Assembly (NCBI GenBank): GCA_034717695.1
Contig: JAYELS010000055.1
Span: 1-64,000 of the forward strand
Source: NAT127 sp034717695
GTDB lineage: Bacteria; Pseudomonadota; Gammaproteobacteria; Pseudomonadales; Porticoccaceae
Length of the DNA stretch: 64,000 nucleotides
Direction: 5' to 3'
This document shows positions 1-7,585 of this stretch, piece by piece (position 1 is the stretch's first letter; every line of letters starts with the position of its first letter). Made by a program: the position numbers and the translations under genes. A model generated the notes under the pieces. The model saw nothing but the letters and a program-made list of their open reading frames with translations. It was not told where the DNA came from and made no database searches.

Positions 1-569
1 GGCCGGAATGACCCGCCTGATGGAGAAAAGGGCTTCGACAGGAGCCGAAAATCAACGAAAACGGAGAAGGTCCTGACGAATTGAATGATTGCATCGCTGT
101 ATGCATCAATTGATCAGACCTTCCTTAGAAGGTATACCTTTTTATTGACTACATTCCCTTTGACAAAATCGCAACCTATTGAATTAAAATAACCTAATTG
201 AACCATCAAGCCCGAAAATCCCAATAAAAGGTATTTCCTGAGAATGGTCCACCGGCCAAAAGGTATATGAGTCGGCGCCCAATCAATGAGGGCGGGAGGG
301 GCAGTGGCGAAGTTCCATTTCATAAAGCAAGCTCGATGGGGCAAGTCCAGGTCGGTTATGAGTGGCCAACTTTGGCACAAAGCCCGGGGGCTGGCAACGG
401 TTCTCCTGGGTACATAGGGGAGCGATCCATAAGGGCCCGGGACTCACCGGGGACGGGGTTGGTGGGATCACGGACCCCCTGGGTCAACAGCGAAGGCTCT
501 TGGCCCAATCCTGCCTGGGAGTGACGGTTGTCGCTGCGCGCCACCCATCCCACGCAACCCCGCCAGCGG
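1..569. other. AT-richer left edge without a convincing gene
   Basis: This stretch is clearly AT-richer than the rest of the window up to about position 270. Two frames are open from base 1, one to a stop near 76 with a basic tail and one to a stop at 84. Either could be the 3' end of an upstream plus-strand gene, but neither tail is recognisable. Further right I see only short open frames without good ribosome-binding sites or family motifs. The motif AAGGTAT occurs three times (near 130, 227 and 259). Nothing here can be assigned a function. Confidence 0.4.
117..147 (+). terminator. Weak candidate terminator hairpin
   Basis: ACCTTC (118-123) and GAAGGT (128-133) form a 6-bp stem with a 4-nt loop. 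They are followed by a palindrome AAGGTATACCTT that runs into a T-rich stretch. This could end transcription of a gene entering from the left edge. The stem is short, so the call is tentative. Confidence 0.3.
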
Positions 570-1943
570 CTAAAACAAATGGCTGTACTTGTCCACCTCC
601 CACTGGCTGACGGAGAGGTGGTACTCGTTCCACTCCTTTGCCTTGTAGTCGATAAATTCCTGCCGCAACTCCTTGCCGAGGGCCTCTTCCACCAGCGGAT
701 CGGCGGCGAAGGCTTCCACGGCATCCAGCAGGTTCTGGGGCAGGAATTCGATACCCCTGTCCGCCCGTTGTGCGTCGCTGAGTTCGTAGAGGTTGTCCTC
801 CTGGGGTTTGCCCGGGTCGATCTTGTTTTTCACCCCATCGAGGCCGGCGGCGAGGGCCAGGGCGGCGGCCAGGTAGGGGTTGACGGCGCCGTCGGCGTTG
901 CGGGATTCGCAGCGGCCGCCGCCCATGGGCACCCGCACGCTGTTGGTGCGATTGTTGGAGCCGTAGGAGTTGAACACCGGCGCCCAGGTGAAATAGGGCA
1001 TGGCGCCCTGGCGCACCAGGCGCTTGTAGCTGTTGACGGTGGGGGCGAACACCGCGCACAGGGCCTTGCCGTGCTTGAGGATGCCGCCGATAAAGTGGTA
1101 GCCGGTTTCGGTGAGGCCGAGGCCCCGGGGGTCGTCCTTTGGATCGCAGGCAAACACATTGGCGCCGGAGGCCAGGTCGTAGAGGGACATATTGAAGTGG
1201 GCGCCATTGCCGGTTTTGTTGGCGAAGGGCTTGGGCATCAGGGTGGCGATCAGGCCCTCTTCCCGGGCGTAGTGCTTGGCCATCTCGCGGAAGAAGATAA
1301 AGCGGTCGGCGCTGGTGAGGGCATCGGCGTACATGAAATCGAATTCGAACTGGCCGTTGGCGTCTTCGTGGTCGAGGGAGTACAGATCCCAGCCCAAGTC
1401 GTTGATGGTGGTGGCGACTTTGTCGAGCCAGGTGAAATTGTCCATAAAGGCCCGCAGGTCGTAGCAGGGCTTCACCAGCTTGTCGTTGGTGTGGGGTACG
1501 GCGAGGGTGCCGTCCCCGTTCTGGCGCAGCAGGTATACCTCGCACTCGATGCCGAGGTTCATGCCAAGGCCCAGCTCCGCCGCCTTGGCCAGCTGGTTTT
1601 TGAGGGCCACTCGGGTACTCAGGGGATAGGGCTGGCCCTTGAAGGTGTTGTCCGCCGGCATCCAGGCCACTTCCTTTTGCCAGGGGAGCTGGATGATGTG
1701 GTTGAGGTCGGGCACCGAGGCAATTTCGTCGTCGTTGGGCTTTTGCCCCAGGCCATCGAGGGCGTAGCCGGTGTAGAGCTCGGAGCCCGCCGCCATTTGC
1801 GGCAGATGCTCGATGGGCACCACCTTGCCCTTGGGGATGCCGTGGATATCCACGTAGGCGCCCATGCAGTATTTGACGCCCTTGGCCTTGAGGTCGGCCT
1901 GGAGGGCGGCTAGATCGGCGGTGGCTTTGTCGATGGCGGTCAT
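570..1943 (-). CDS. glnT: Type III (GlnT-like) glutamine synthetase family protein
   Basis: The 457-residue protein has the glutamine synthetase fold: an N-terminal beta-grasp domain with IHGIPKGKVVP, then the catalytic domain with the glutamate and metal motif GNGAHFNMSL and the arginine-rich ATP segment NRTNSVRVP. Length and N terminus resemble the type III GlnT enzymes first described in rhizobia, not the main GlnA. The family makes glutamine or other gamma-glutamyl amides from glutamate, ATP and an amine. The start is set at 1943, where a GGAG ribosome site lies 7 nt upstream; a Met at 1979 lacks this. It is the last gene of the guanidine-riboswitch operon, 174 bp after the creatininase gene. 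It may capture released ammonium or ligate an amine such as guanidine directly; the latter is speculation. Confidence 0.85.
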   Translation of the reverse strand: MTAIDKATADLAALQADLKAKGVKYCMGAYVDIHGIPKGKVVPIEHLPQMAAGSELYTGYALDGLGQKPNDDEIASVPDLNHIIQLPWQKEVAWMPADNTFKGQPYPLSTRVALKNQLAKAAELGLGMNLGIECEVYLLRQNGDGTLAVPHTNDKLVKPCYDLRAFMDNFTWLDKVATTINDLGWDLYSLDHEDANGQFEFDFMYADALTSADRFIFFREMAKHYAREEGLIATLMPKPFANKTGNGAHFNMSLYDLASGANVFACDPKDDPRGLGLTETGYHFIGGILKHGKALCAVFAPTVNSYKRLVRQGAMPYFTWAPVFNSYGSNNRTNSVRVPMGGGRCESRNADGAVNPYLAAALALAAGLDGVKNKIDPGKPQEDNLYELSDAQRADRGIEFLPQNLLDAVEAFAADPLVEEALGKELRQEFIDYKAKEWNEYHLSVSQWEVDKYSHLF

Positions 1944-2117
1944 GGTTTTTCTCCGGGGTGCTGGGGAGTTGAGGTGCATGTTTCAGGTTTCAGGTTGCAC
2001 GTGTTTGGTCTGACGTCTGAGGGCCTGCCCCGCGACCATCGGGAGTGCCGTGGGCACGCTGGACGTCTGACGCCAAGAAAATCGCGGTTGCGCTGGGAGA
2101 ATTGATGTTTGGCTCTG
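1944..2117. repeat. Gap with TGACGTC-type repeat fragments
   Basis: This operon gap contains a tandem TTTCAGG element near 1981 and two fragments of the heptamer-type repeat, GGTCTGACGTCTGA (2007-2020) and GGACGTCTGACG (2061-2072). The same heptamer forms longer arrays at 3861-3897 and 51530-51574. No gene is seen. Confidence 0.5.
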
Positions 2118-2888
2118 TCATTGCTGGATTAGGTCGAAATACGAGTTTGCCAGGGGCGGGGTTTCCTTCAGGCCCTGTAGAACAAGGGCGCTTAGGTCTT
2201 CCACCATCCAGGTGAAGAGCTGCTCGCCCTTTTCCCTGCTGGCGAGGGAAGGGTTGCCGGTGACGCCGTTGGTGCTGGTGCGGTTGACGGGGTGGGCGAA
2301 GACGAGGCCCTCGGTGCGGTCGGGGTCGTCCGCACCGGCGAGGCGATCGGCAGCGACCATGCTCGGCGCCACCGCCAACATCAGGGAGGTTTCGGCGTCG
2401 TTGGCGTGCCAGTCGTCGCCGTCGGCAAAGTGGCATGCCCGCACCCGCTCGCTGAGGGTGGCGGAGTTAAACACCGCCACCATCAGGTCGTCGAATTCCG
2501 CCCGCAGCATTTCCAGGGCGCAGCGCAGGGGGGCGGCGTTGGTGACGTGGGTGTTGACGATAAAAAATCGCCGCACGCCGCTGTAATAGGCCCAGCGGCC
2601 CATATCGACCACCACGTCTATCAGGGTTTTGGGCGCCAGGGCTATGGTGCCGGGCCAGCGGCGGCTGTGGCCGAGGGAGCAGCCGTAGGGCATGGTGGGC
2701 AGCATGGGCACGGCGGCTTTTTCGCTCACTGCGCGGCACAGTTTGTCCGCCAGCACATAGTCCATGCCGCAGCCCATGTGGGGGCCGTGCTGCTCGGTGG
2801 CGCCGATGGGCAGAATGGCGGCGCGGCAAGCCTGCACCCGCTCCCCGAGGTCCGGCCAGGGTAGCTGTTCCCATAGAGTGGCGGCCAT
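2118..2888 (-). CDS. Creatininase-family amidohydrolase
   Basis: The 256-residue protein carries the creatininase signature GATEQHGPH near residue 30, followed by a conserved Asp (GCGMDYVLAD). This family uses two metals to hydrolyse C-N bonds in creatinine, formamidopyrimidines or amides; MftE is a related peptidase. A second motif, usually NGHGGN, is here NTHVTNAAP (about residues 110-118): the metal-binding His is kept but the glycines are lost. The C-terminal HANDAETSLML supplies the last metal ligand (Glu). The substitution suggests a separate subfamily with an unknown substrate. The start codon overlaps the stop of the ABC ATPase gene by 1 nt, so translation is probably coupled. From the riboswitch context, a guanidine or amide derivative is a reasonable but unproven substrate. 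Confidence 0.85.
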   Translation of the reverse strand: MAATLWEQLPWPDLGERVQACRAAILPIGATEQHGPHMGCGMDYVLADKLCRAVSEKAAVPMLPTMPYGCSLGHSRRWPGTIALAPKTLIDVVVDMGRWAYYSGVRRFFIVNTHVTNAAPLRCALEMLRAEFDDLMVAVFNSATLSERVRACHFADGDDWHANDAETSLMLAVAPSMVAADRLAGADDPDRTEGLVFAHPVNRTSTNGVTGNPSLASREKGEQLFTWMVEDLSALVLQGLKETPPLANSYFDLIQQ

Positions 2889-3805
2889 TACTCCACGTCC
2901 TCCACGTCATCCCCCACCCGGGTCATGCGGATCATGTGGAGCTTGTCGCCGTTCATGCCCTCGTCCTCGCTCTCCGGGGGGTGGATCAGTTGCTCCAGGC
3001 GTTTTTTGGTGGCGAGAAACTCCTGGCTCAGAATCTGCCCATCGTGGCGGGGGCGCGGCACCGGCACCTCGATCAGCTCGTCCACCTCGCCGGGGTTGGC
3101 CTTGAGCACCAGGATGCGGTCGGCGAGGAAAATCGCCTCCTCCAGGTCGTGGGTGATAAAGAGCACGGTGATATCGATGTTCTTCCAGATCTCCAGCAGG
3201 TAGGACTGCATCTTGGCGCGGGTCTGGGCATCGAGGGCGCCGAAGGGTTCGTCCATCAGTAAAATGCGCGGCTGGGTGGCCAGGGCCCGGGCGATGGCCA
3301 CTCGCTGCTTCATGCCGCCGGAGAGCTGGTGGGGATAGGCGTCGGCGAATTTTTCGAGGCCGACGAGATCGATCCACTGAAGTGCCTCGCTCTCCGCCTG
3401 GGCCCTGCCGGTGCCAATGGATTCGAGGCCGAACATCACGTTCTTTTTCACCGTGAGCCAGGGGAACAGGGTGTAGCCCTGGAACACCATGCCCCGCTCG
3501 GGTCCGGGGCCGCTGACGGGCCTGCCATCGAGCAACACCTGGCCGCCGGTGGAGGATTCCAGGCCGGCGAGAATGCGGATCAGGGTCGACTTGCCGCAGC
3601 CGGAGGGCCCGATCACACAGACGAATTCCCGGCGGTGGGTTTTGAAATTGATGTCCCTGAGGGCGGTGACCGGCCCCTGGGCGGAGTCGTAGGTTTTGTT
3701 GAGGCCCTTTACCTCCAGCACCACCTCGCGGTTTTTCAACCGAGTGAAACGCTCGCGCACCTCGTGGCTCTGGTCGAGGTAGCTGGGGAGTTGGAGTTCG
3801 GTCAT
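2888..3805 (-). CDS. ABC importer ATPase, SsuB/TauB/NrtD type
   Basis: This is a 305-residue nucleotide-binding subunit. It has Walker A GPSGCGKST, the Q-loop, the ABC signature LSGGMKQR, Walker B ILLMDEPFGALD and the H-loop THDLEEA. It resembles the nitrate/sulfonate/taurine/bicarbonate import ATPases (COG1116). It powers the permease encoded just upstream, with the periplasmic protein of the same operon. The C-terminal acidic tail (about 25 residues) is unusual but has no domain I recognise. Its stop overlaps the creatininase start. The riboswitch indicates that guanidine or a guanidino compound may be the cargo. Confidence 0.9.
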   Translation of the reverse strand: MTELQLPSYLDQSHEVRERFTRLKNREVVLEVKGLNKTYDSAQGPVTALRDINFKTHRREFVCVIGPSGCGKSTLIRILAGLESSTGGQVLLDGRPVSGPGPERGMVFQGYTLFPWLTVKKNVMFGLESIGTGRAQAESEALQWIDLVGLEKFADAYPHQLSGGMKQRVAIARALATQPRILLMDEPFGALDAQTRAKMQSYLLEIWKNIDITVLFITHDLEEAIFLADRILVLKANPGEVDELIEVPVPRPRHDGQILSQEFLATKKRLEQLIHPPESEDEGMNGDKLHMIRMTRVGDDVEDVE

Positions 3806-3860
3806 GGGGTGGATTCCGTGGGGATGTCGTTAGTCGCTGGCTTGGGTGCGGGATTTTTTG

Positions 3861-3897
3861 GTCTGACGTCTGAAGTCTGACGTCTGACGTCTGACGC
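3861..3897. repeat. TGACGTC heptamer-type tandem array
   Basis: About five imperfect copies of a (G/A)TCTGAC heptamer unit lie in the 140-bp gap between the ATPase and permease genes. The same unit is found at 2007-2072 and, as a longer array, at 51530-51574. It looks like a dispersed non-coding repeat family that inserts in gaps. Confidence 0.7.
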
Positions 3898-3945
3898 TGG
3901 AGGGTGCGGTGCCAAATCGGGAGCTGGTCATGGCATTCGCTCCTT

Positions 3946-4914
3946 TCAGGCACGCGCCCTGCCCTTTTCCCAGGGAAAAAGCCGCTTGCCCATGGCCGCC
4001 AGGAGCAGGTCGGTGGCGAGGCCGATAATGCCGATCATGATGATGGCGGCGAACACGTTGTCGAAATTCTTGTAGCGGGCCTGCTGGGTGATGAACCAGG
4101 TGATGCCGGAGCTGGTGCCGATCAGTTCGGCGACGATCAGATAGGTCCAGGCCCAGCCGAGGAGGATGCGCTGGTCCCTGTAGAGATCGGGCAATATCCC
4201 GGGCACCACCACCTTGAACAGCAGGCGCAGGCGCCGGGCACCCAGGGTGCGGGCCGCTTCCAGCAGGGAGATATCGAGGCGCCTGGTGGTGTTGGCCACC
4301 ACCAGCACCTGCTGGAAAAAAGTGCCAATAAAAATAATGGCGATCTTGGGTCCGTCGTAAATCCCCAGGATGGCCACCGCCAGGGCGCCAAAGGCGGGAG
4401 CCGGCAGGTAGCGGAAGAATTCGAAAAAGGGCTCACCAAGCTTGGACACCGCGCTGTAGGTGCCACAGAGGATGCCGATGGGCACGCCGACGATGGACGA
4501 CAGCACAAAACCCCAGAAGATGATCTGGATGCTGTGCCACAAACTCTCGTGCAGCCACTGCTGGCTGCGCATGGCGGGGGCCTCGGCAAAGGCGGTGTAG
4601 AAGGCCGTCGCCACCTCGTGGGGCGCTGGCAAATAAATGGGGTTGGCGGGCTCCCCCACCGGCAGGGGCAGGTTGCTGGCCTCCACCTTGGCGTATTCCC
4701 GCTCGAAGACGTCGCGGTCGATGCGCATGCCTTCCTTGAAATAGCTGACACCACCCGGGTCGCTGATCAGCACCTCGGGATGCCACAGGAATGGCACGTA
4801 ACTCACCAGCGCCCACACCAGCAAGGGCAGCAGGAAGGAGGCGAAGGTGAGGCCCCGGGCCCATGACGCCGTCAAGGGTTGCCGGGGGGTGAACAGTCGG
4901 GCGGCGATGGACAT
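3946..4914 (-). CDS. ABC importer permease, SsuC/TauC/NrtB type
   Basis: This 322-residue membrane protein has a first transmembrane helix near residues 20-43. About 60 soluble residues follow before the core of five further helices. The cytoplasmic coupling loop EAARTLGARRLRLLF is the EAA motif that contacts the ATPase. The long periplasmic segment after helix 1 is an oddity compared with short SsuC proteins. It lies between the binding-protein and ATPase genes, separated from each by a repeat-filled gap (112 and 140 bp). It forms the membrane pore of the putative guanidine-regulated importer. Confidence 0.9.
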   Translation of the reverse strand: MSIAARLFTPRQPLTASWARGLTFASFLLPLLVWALVSYVPFLWHPEVLISDPGGVSYFKEGMRIDRDVFEREYAKVEASNLPLPVGEPANPIYLPAPHEVATAFYTAFAEAPAMRSQQWLHESLWHSIQIIFWGFVLSSIVGVPIGILCGTYSAVSKLGEPFFEFFRYLPAPAFGALAVAILGIYDGPKIAIIFIGTFFQQVLVVANTTRRLDISLLEAARTLGARRLRLLFKVVVPGILPDLYRDQRILLGWAWTYLIVAELIGTSSGITWFITQQARYKNFDNVFAAIIMIGIIGLATDLLLAAMGKRLFPWEKGRARA

Positions 4915-4936
4915 GGAGAATCCCTTTTTTCAGCAG

Positions 4937-5023
4937 CCGTAGGATGGGTGGAGCAACGCGATACCCATCATCGATCCGGGATCGCGTTGAGATGGGTATC
5001 GCTGCCCTCCACCCATCCTACGG
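4937..5023. repeat. REP-like palindromic element
   Basis: A perfect 17-bp inverted repeat (CCGTAGGATGGGTGGAG at 4937-4953, complement at 5007-5023) encloses nested smaller repeats, GCGATACCCATC against GATGGGTATCGC. The GTAGGATGGGT...ACCCATC pattern resembles a well-known dispersed palindromic repeat of proteobacteria. It lies in the permease/binding-protein gap and could fold in the mRNA, protecting the 3' end of the upstream binding-protein message. Confidence 0.75.
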
Positions 5024-5033
5024 AAGCAACGCT

Positions 5034-6044
5034 TTATTCAAGGCCCAGGGTGATGGAGCCATCGATGTAGCTGTCGATGTCCTGGGGCTCCTTGTACACC
5101 TCGTACTTGACGTTGAAGTCATCGGCGATCTTCGACGAGCCGTAAAGGGACTTGAAACCCTCGGCCTTGGTGAAGAACGGCTTGGCTTCGTCAAGGCTGA
5201 GGATCCTGGTGCCTTCGAGGAACGGCTTGTACTCCGCCGGGGCAAGACCGACCCGCGCCGCCATGATGGCCACGGCGTCGTCCTGGGTGGCGGGATCGCG
5301 AATGTAATCGACGATGCGATACCACACCTTGGCGACCTTTTCCCAGTCGGCCCTGCGGGCGCTGAGGCTTTCGGGGCTGACCGCCAGCACGTCGTAGATA
5401 AGGCCGGGTTCGTCCCTGGAGGTGTAGATCGCGGTGGATCCGGGCACCAGGTTCAGGGCCTGGCCGGAACTCGGCTGCCAGGCGACGACGGCGGACACCG
5501 CGCCGGAGGCAAGCACCTGGGGGGTCTCGTTGGTGGGCACATTGACCAGCTCCACGTCCGCTTCGCTGAGGCCCGACTTTTCCAGGGCATTGAGCAGCAG
5601 GAGGTGGCTGACAAAGCCGATCTCCACGCCCACCTTCTTGCCCTTCAAATCCGCCACCGAGGCGATCCCCGGGGCGGCGACGATCATGTCGTTGCCGTTG
5701 CTGTAGTCGTTGGCGAGGATCATCACGTTCTTGCCGCCGGTGGCGCCGGTGACCAGGGCGTCACCGTTGGTCATGGTGACGGCGTCGAGCTGGCCGGAGG
5801 AAAACGCCACCATGGAGGCCACGTAGTCGAACCACTCGAACTGGACCTCGACGCCGGCTTCGTCGAACCAGCCCTTCTCGATGCCCACTTCCCAGGCGAC
5901 CCAGCCGGGCCAGTCGCTGTAGCCGATCTTGAGGGGTTCCGCCAGGGCGGAGGCGGAGAGGCCGAGGGTGACGCTGGCGAGGAGCGCGGCGCCGAGGCCG
6001 CGGATGGCGCGGATGGAGCGGGGGAAAAGGTCGATACCTTTCAT
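5034..6044 (-). CDS. ABC importer periplasmic substrate-binding protein, SsuA/TauA/NrtA type
   Basis: The 336-residue precursor has a cleavable signal peptide ending SASALA/EP near residue 36. The mature part starts LKIGYSDWPGWVAWEVG, typical of the nitrate/sulfonate/taurine binding proteins (COG0715). It is the first gene after the guanidine-I aptamer and has a clear GGAGG site 6-8 nt upstream of the ATG. The specificity cannot be read from sequence. The riboswitch argues for guanidine or a guanidinium-containing compound; related operons in other bacteria are described as guanidine transporters. An aliphatic amine or taurine-like ligand remains possible. Confidence 0.9.
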   Translation of the reverse strand: MKGIDLFPRSIRAIRGLGAALLASVTLGLSASALAEPLKIGYSDWPGWVAWEVGIEKGWFDEAGVEVQFEWFDYVASMVAFSSGQLDAVTMTNGDALVTGATGGKNVMILANDYSNGNDMIVAAPGIASVADLKGKKVGVEIGFVSHLLLLNALEKSGLSEADVELVNVPTNETPQVLASGAVSAVVAWQPSSGQALNLVPGSTAIYTSRDEPGLIYDVLAVSPESLSARRADWEKVAKVWYRIVDYIRDPATQDDAVAIMAARVGLAPAEYKPFLEGTRILSLDEAKPFFTKAEGFKSLYGSSKIADDFNVKYEVYKEPQDIDSYIDGSITLGLE

Positions 6045-6092
6045 GGTGTCCTCCAGAGGTTACGGGGTGTGCACGCGAGAGATCACTACAAC

Positions 6093-6200
6093 AATCTCCC
6101 GGGCTTTTATCCCTCCGTGTAACCTCCGCGAGGAAGGTCGACAGCTCTCGGACCAGTCACCTCCCCTGTCCTGAAGCGGGAGGCCGGAACCCTAGCCGTC
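6093..6200 (-). promoter_or_regulatory. Guanidine-I (ykkC subtype 1) riboswitch aptamer
   Basis: Reading the minus strand, the leader contains the three hallmark blocks in order: GCTAGGGTTCCG (about 6196-6185), CTGGTCCGAGAG (6156-6145) and ACACGGAGGGATAAAAGCCC followed by GGGAGA (6120-6095). The bases GATAAAAGCCCGGGAGA match the guanidine-responsive subtype. The PRPP and ppGpp subtypes instead carry GATAGAAGCCCAGGCGG and TGGTCCAAG-type blocks. The aptamer ends about 50 nt before the start codon of the binding-protein gene. A hairpin GAGAT/ATCTC follows (6098-6079) without a T-run, so control may be translational. In this family guanidine binding turns expression on. Confidence 0.92.
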
Positions 6201-6508
6201 TATTTCAACAAATTGTGCCTTAGTCGAATGCCATCATTGTGCAATGATCTCTTCACAGCCTGATACAGCAAGAGCCGTGCCACGCTGCCCCTGTGCGCCG
6301 ATGGCGCGGGTTTGCGGGCAAATTCCCCGACCATTCCCGGGTCCTGGGCGCCGGGGCCCGCGGTGCCGCCGGCTCGGCGGGCCAGCGGGGGGCACCGCGC
6401 ACCGAAGCGGTGCATCTTCCTTCGCGGCGCTGGAGCGACGCCGCCTCCTGGTGCCCGCCGTGATGGCATACACTTGGAGCCCCGATAAAAGCCCTAAAGG
6501 AGCAGAAC
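6201..6508. other. Divergent intergenic region upstream of the riboswitch and the alcohol dehydrogenase
   Basis: No gene is visible. A 16-bp dyad, ATCATTG-TG-CAATGAT (6233-6248), lies about 35 bp before the aptamer and could be an operator or overlap the promoter. No strong sigma-70 boxes stand out. The right part (6260-6480) is GC-rich without structure I can interpret. Confidence 0.4.
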
Positions 6509-7561
6509 ATGATCACCGTCGCCGCCTACGGCACCCCCAGCCCCACCGACAACCTCCGCCCCATGGAGATCACCCGCCGGACACCGGTGGCCGACGACGT
6601 GGATATCGAGATTCTGTACTGCGGGGTGTGCCACACCGACATCCACTTCGCCCACAACGACTGGGGCTACTCCGCCTACCCATTGGTGCCGGGCCACGAG
6701 ATCGTCGGCCGGGTGACCCGGGTGGGGGACGCGGTGAGCCGCTTCCAGCCCGGAGACCTGGTGGCGGTGGGCTGCCTGGTGGATTCCTGCCGCACCTGCC
6801 CGTCCTGCCGGGAGGGCCTTGAGCAATACTGCGACAAGGGCATGGTGGGCACCTACAACTCCCCCGATTACCGCCACGGCAACGCCATGACCTATGGCGG
6901 CTACTCCCGGCGCATCGTGGTCAACGAGCAGTACGTGCTGCGGGTGCCGGAGAATCTGGACCCGGCCGCCGCCGCGCCCCTTTTGTGCGCGGGGATCACC
7001 ACCTGGTCCCCCCTGCGCCACTGGAAGATCGGCAAGGGCCACACCGTGGGGGTGATCGGCCTCGGCGGGCTCGGCCACCTGGGGGTCAAGTTTGCCCACG
7101 CCCTGGGGGCCCGGGTGGTGATGATCACCACCTCCCCCGGCAAGGCGGCGGATGCCCGCAAGCTCGGCGCCGACGACGTGCTGATCTCCACCGACCCCGA
7201 GGCGATGAATGCCCAGGCCCGCCAGTTCGACTTCCTGCTCAACACCATCCCGGTGAGCCACGACGTGAACCCCTACCTGCCCCTCCTGAAGCGGGACGGC
7301 ACCATGGTGGTGGTGGGCGCCCTGGAACCCCTGAGCGGCCAGCTGCAGACCGGCGCCCTGGTAATGCAGCGCCTGTCCCTGGCCGGCTCCATTATCGGCG
7401 GCATCCCCGAAACCCAGGAGATGCTCGATTTCTGCGGCGAGCACAACATCCTCCCGGAGATCGAGATGATCCCCATGGCCGGCATCAATGAAGCGTTCAC
7501 CCGGATGCAGAAGAACGACGTGAAATACCGCTTCGTGATCGATATGGCGACCCTGGCTTAA
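6509..7561 (+). CDS. Zinc-dependent NAD(P)H alcohol/aldehyde dehydrogenase (YahK/cinnamyl-alcohol dehydrogenase type)
   Basis: This 350-residue medium-chain dehydrogenase has the catalytic zinc motif YCGVCHTD near residue 38 and GHEIVG near residue 61. The structural zinc cysteine cluster is CRTCPSC, and the nucleotide-binding motif is GLGGLGHLGVK near residue 190. The pattern fits the YahK/CAD subfamily, which reduces a broad range of aldehydes using NADPH. The start has a strong AAAGGAG site 7 nt upstream. It is a single gene divergent from the riboswitch operon, and nothing ties it to that pathway. Confidence 0.9.
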   Translation: MITVAAYGTPSPTDNLRPMEITRRTPVADDVDIEILYCGVCHTDIHFAHNDWGYSAYPLVPGHEIVGRVTRVGDAVSRFQPGDLVAVGCLVDSCRTCPSCREGLEQYCDKGMVGTYNSPDYRHGNAMTYGGYSRRIVVNEQYVLRVPENLDPAAAAPLLCAGITTWSPLRHWKIGKGHTVGVIGLGGLGHLGVKFAHALGARVVMITTSPGKAADARKLGADDVLISTDPEAMNAQARQFDFLLNTIPVSHDVNPYLPLLKRDGTMVVVGALEPLSGQLQTGALVMQRLSLAGSIIGGIPETQEMLDFCGEHNILPEIEMIPMAGINEAFTRMQKNDVKYRFVIDMATLA

Positions 7562-7585
7562 CGCCGGCGACCCGGGGGAGCGCGC

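Noticed and set aside
1..84. Transposase 3' end at the left edge
   Set aside because: The two short tails cannot be matched to any family with confidence.
114..380. 88-residue minus-strand frame in the left edge
   Set aside because: No motif, weak start context and atypical composition; likely chance.
528..1913. Antisense frame opposite glutamine synthetase
   Set aside because: Low-complexity Gly/Val/Ala-rich product and no ribosome site; shadow of the GS gene.
6203..6219. Possible sigma-54 promoter before the guanidine-I aptamer
   Set aside because: AGGCACAATTTGTTGAA has the -24 half but lacks the -12 GC, and the start would fall inside the aptamer.
6213..6248. TTGTGC half-sites resembling the PhaR operator
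   Set aside because: The full TTGTGC-N3-GCACAA dyad is not present, so PhaR control is not supported.
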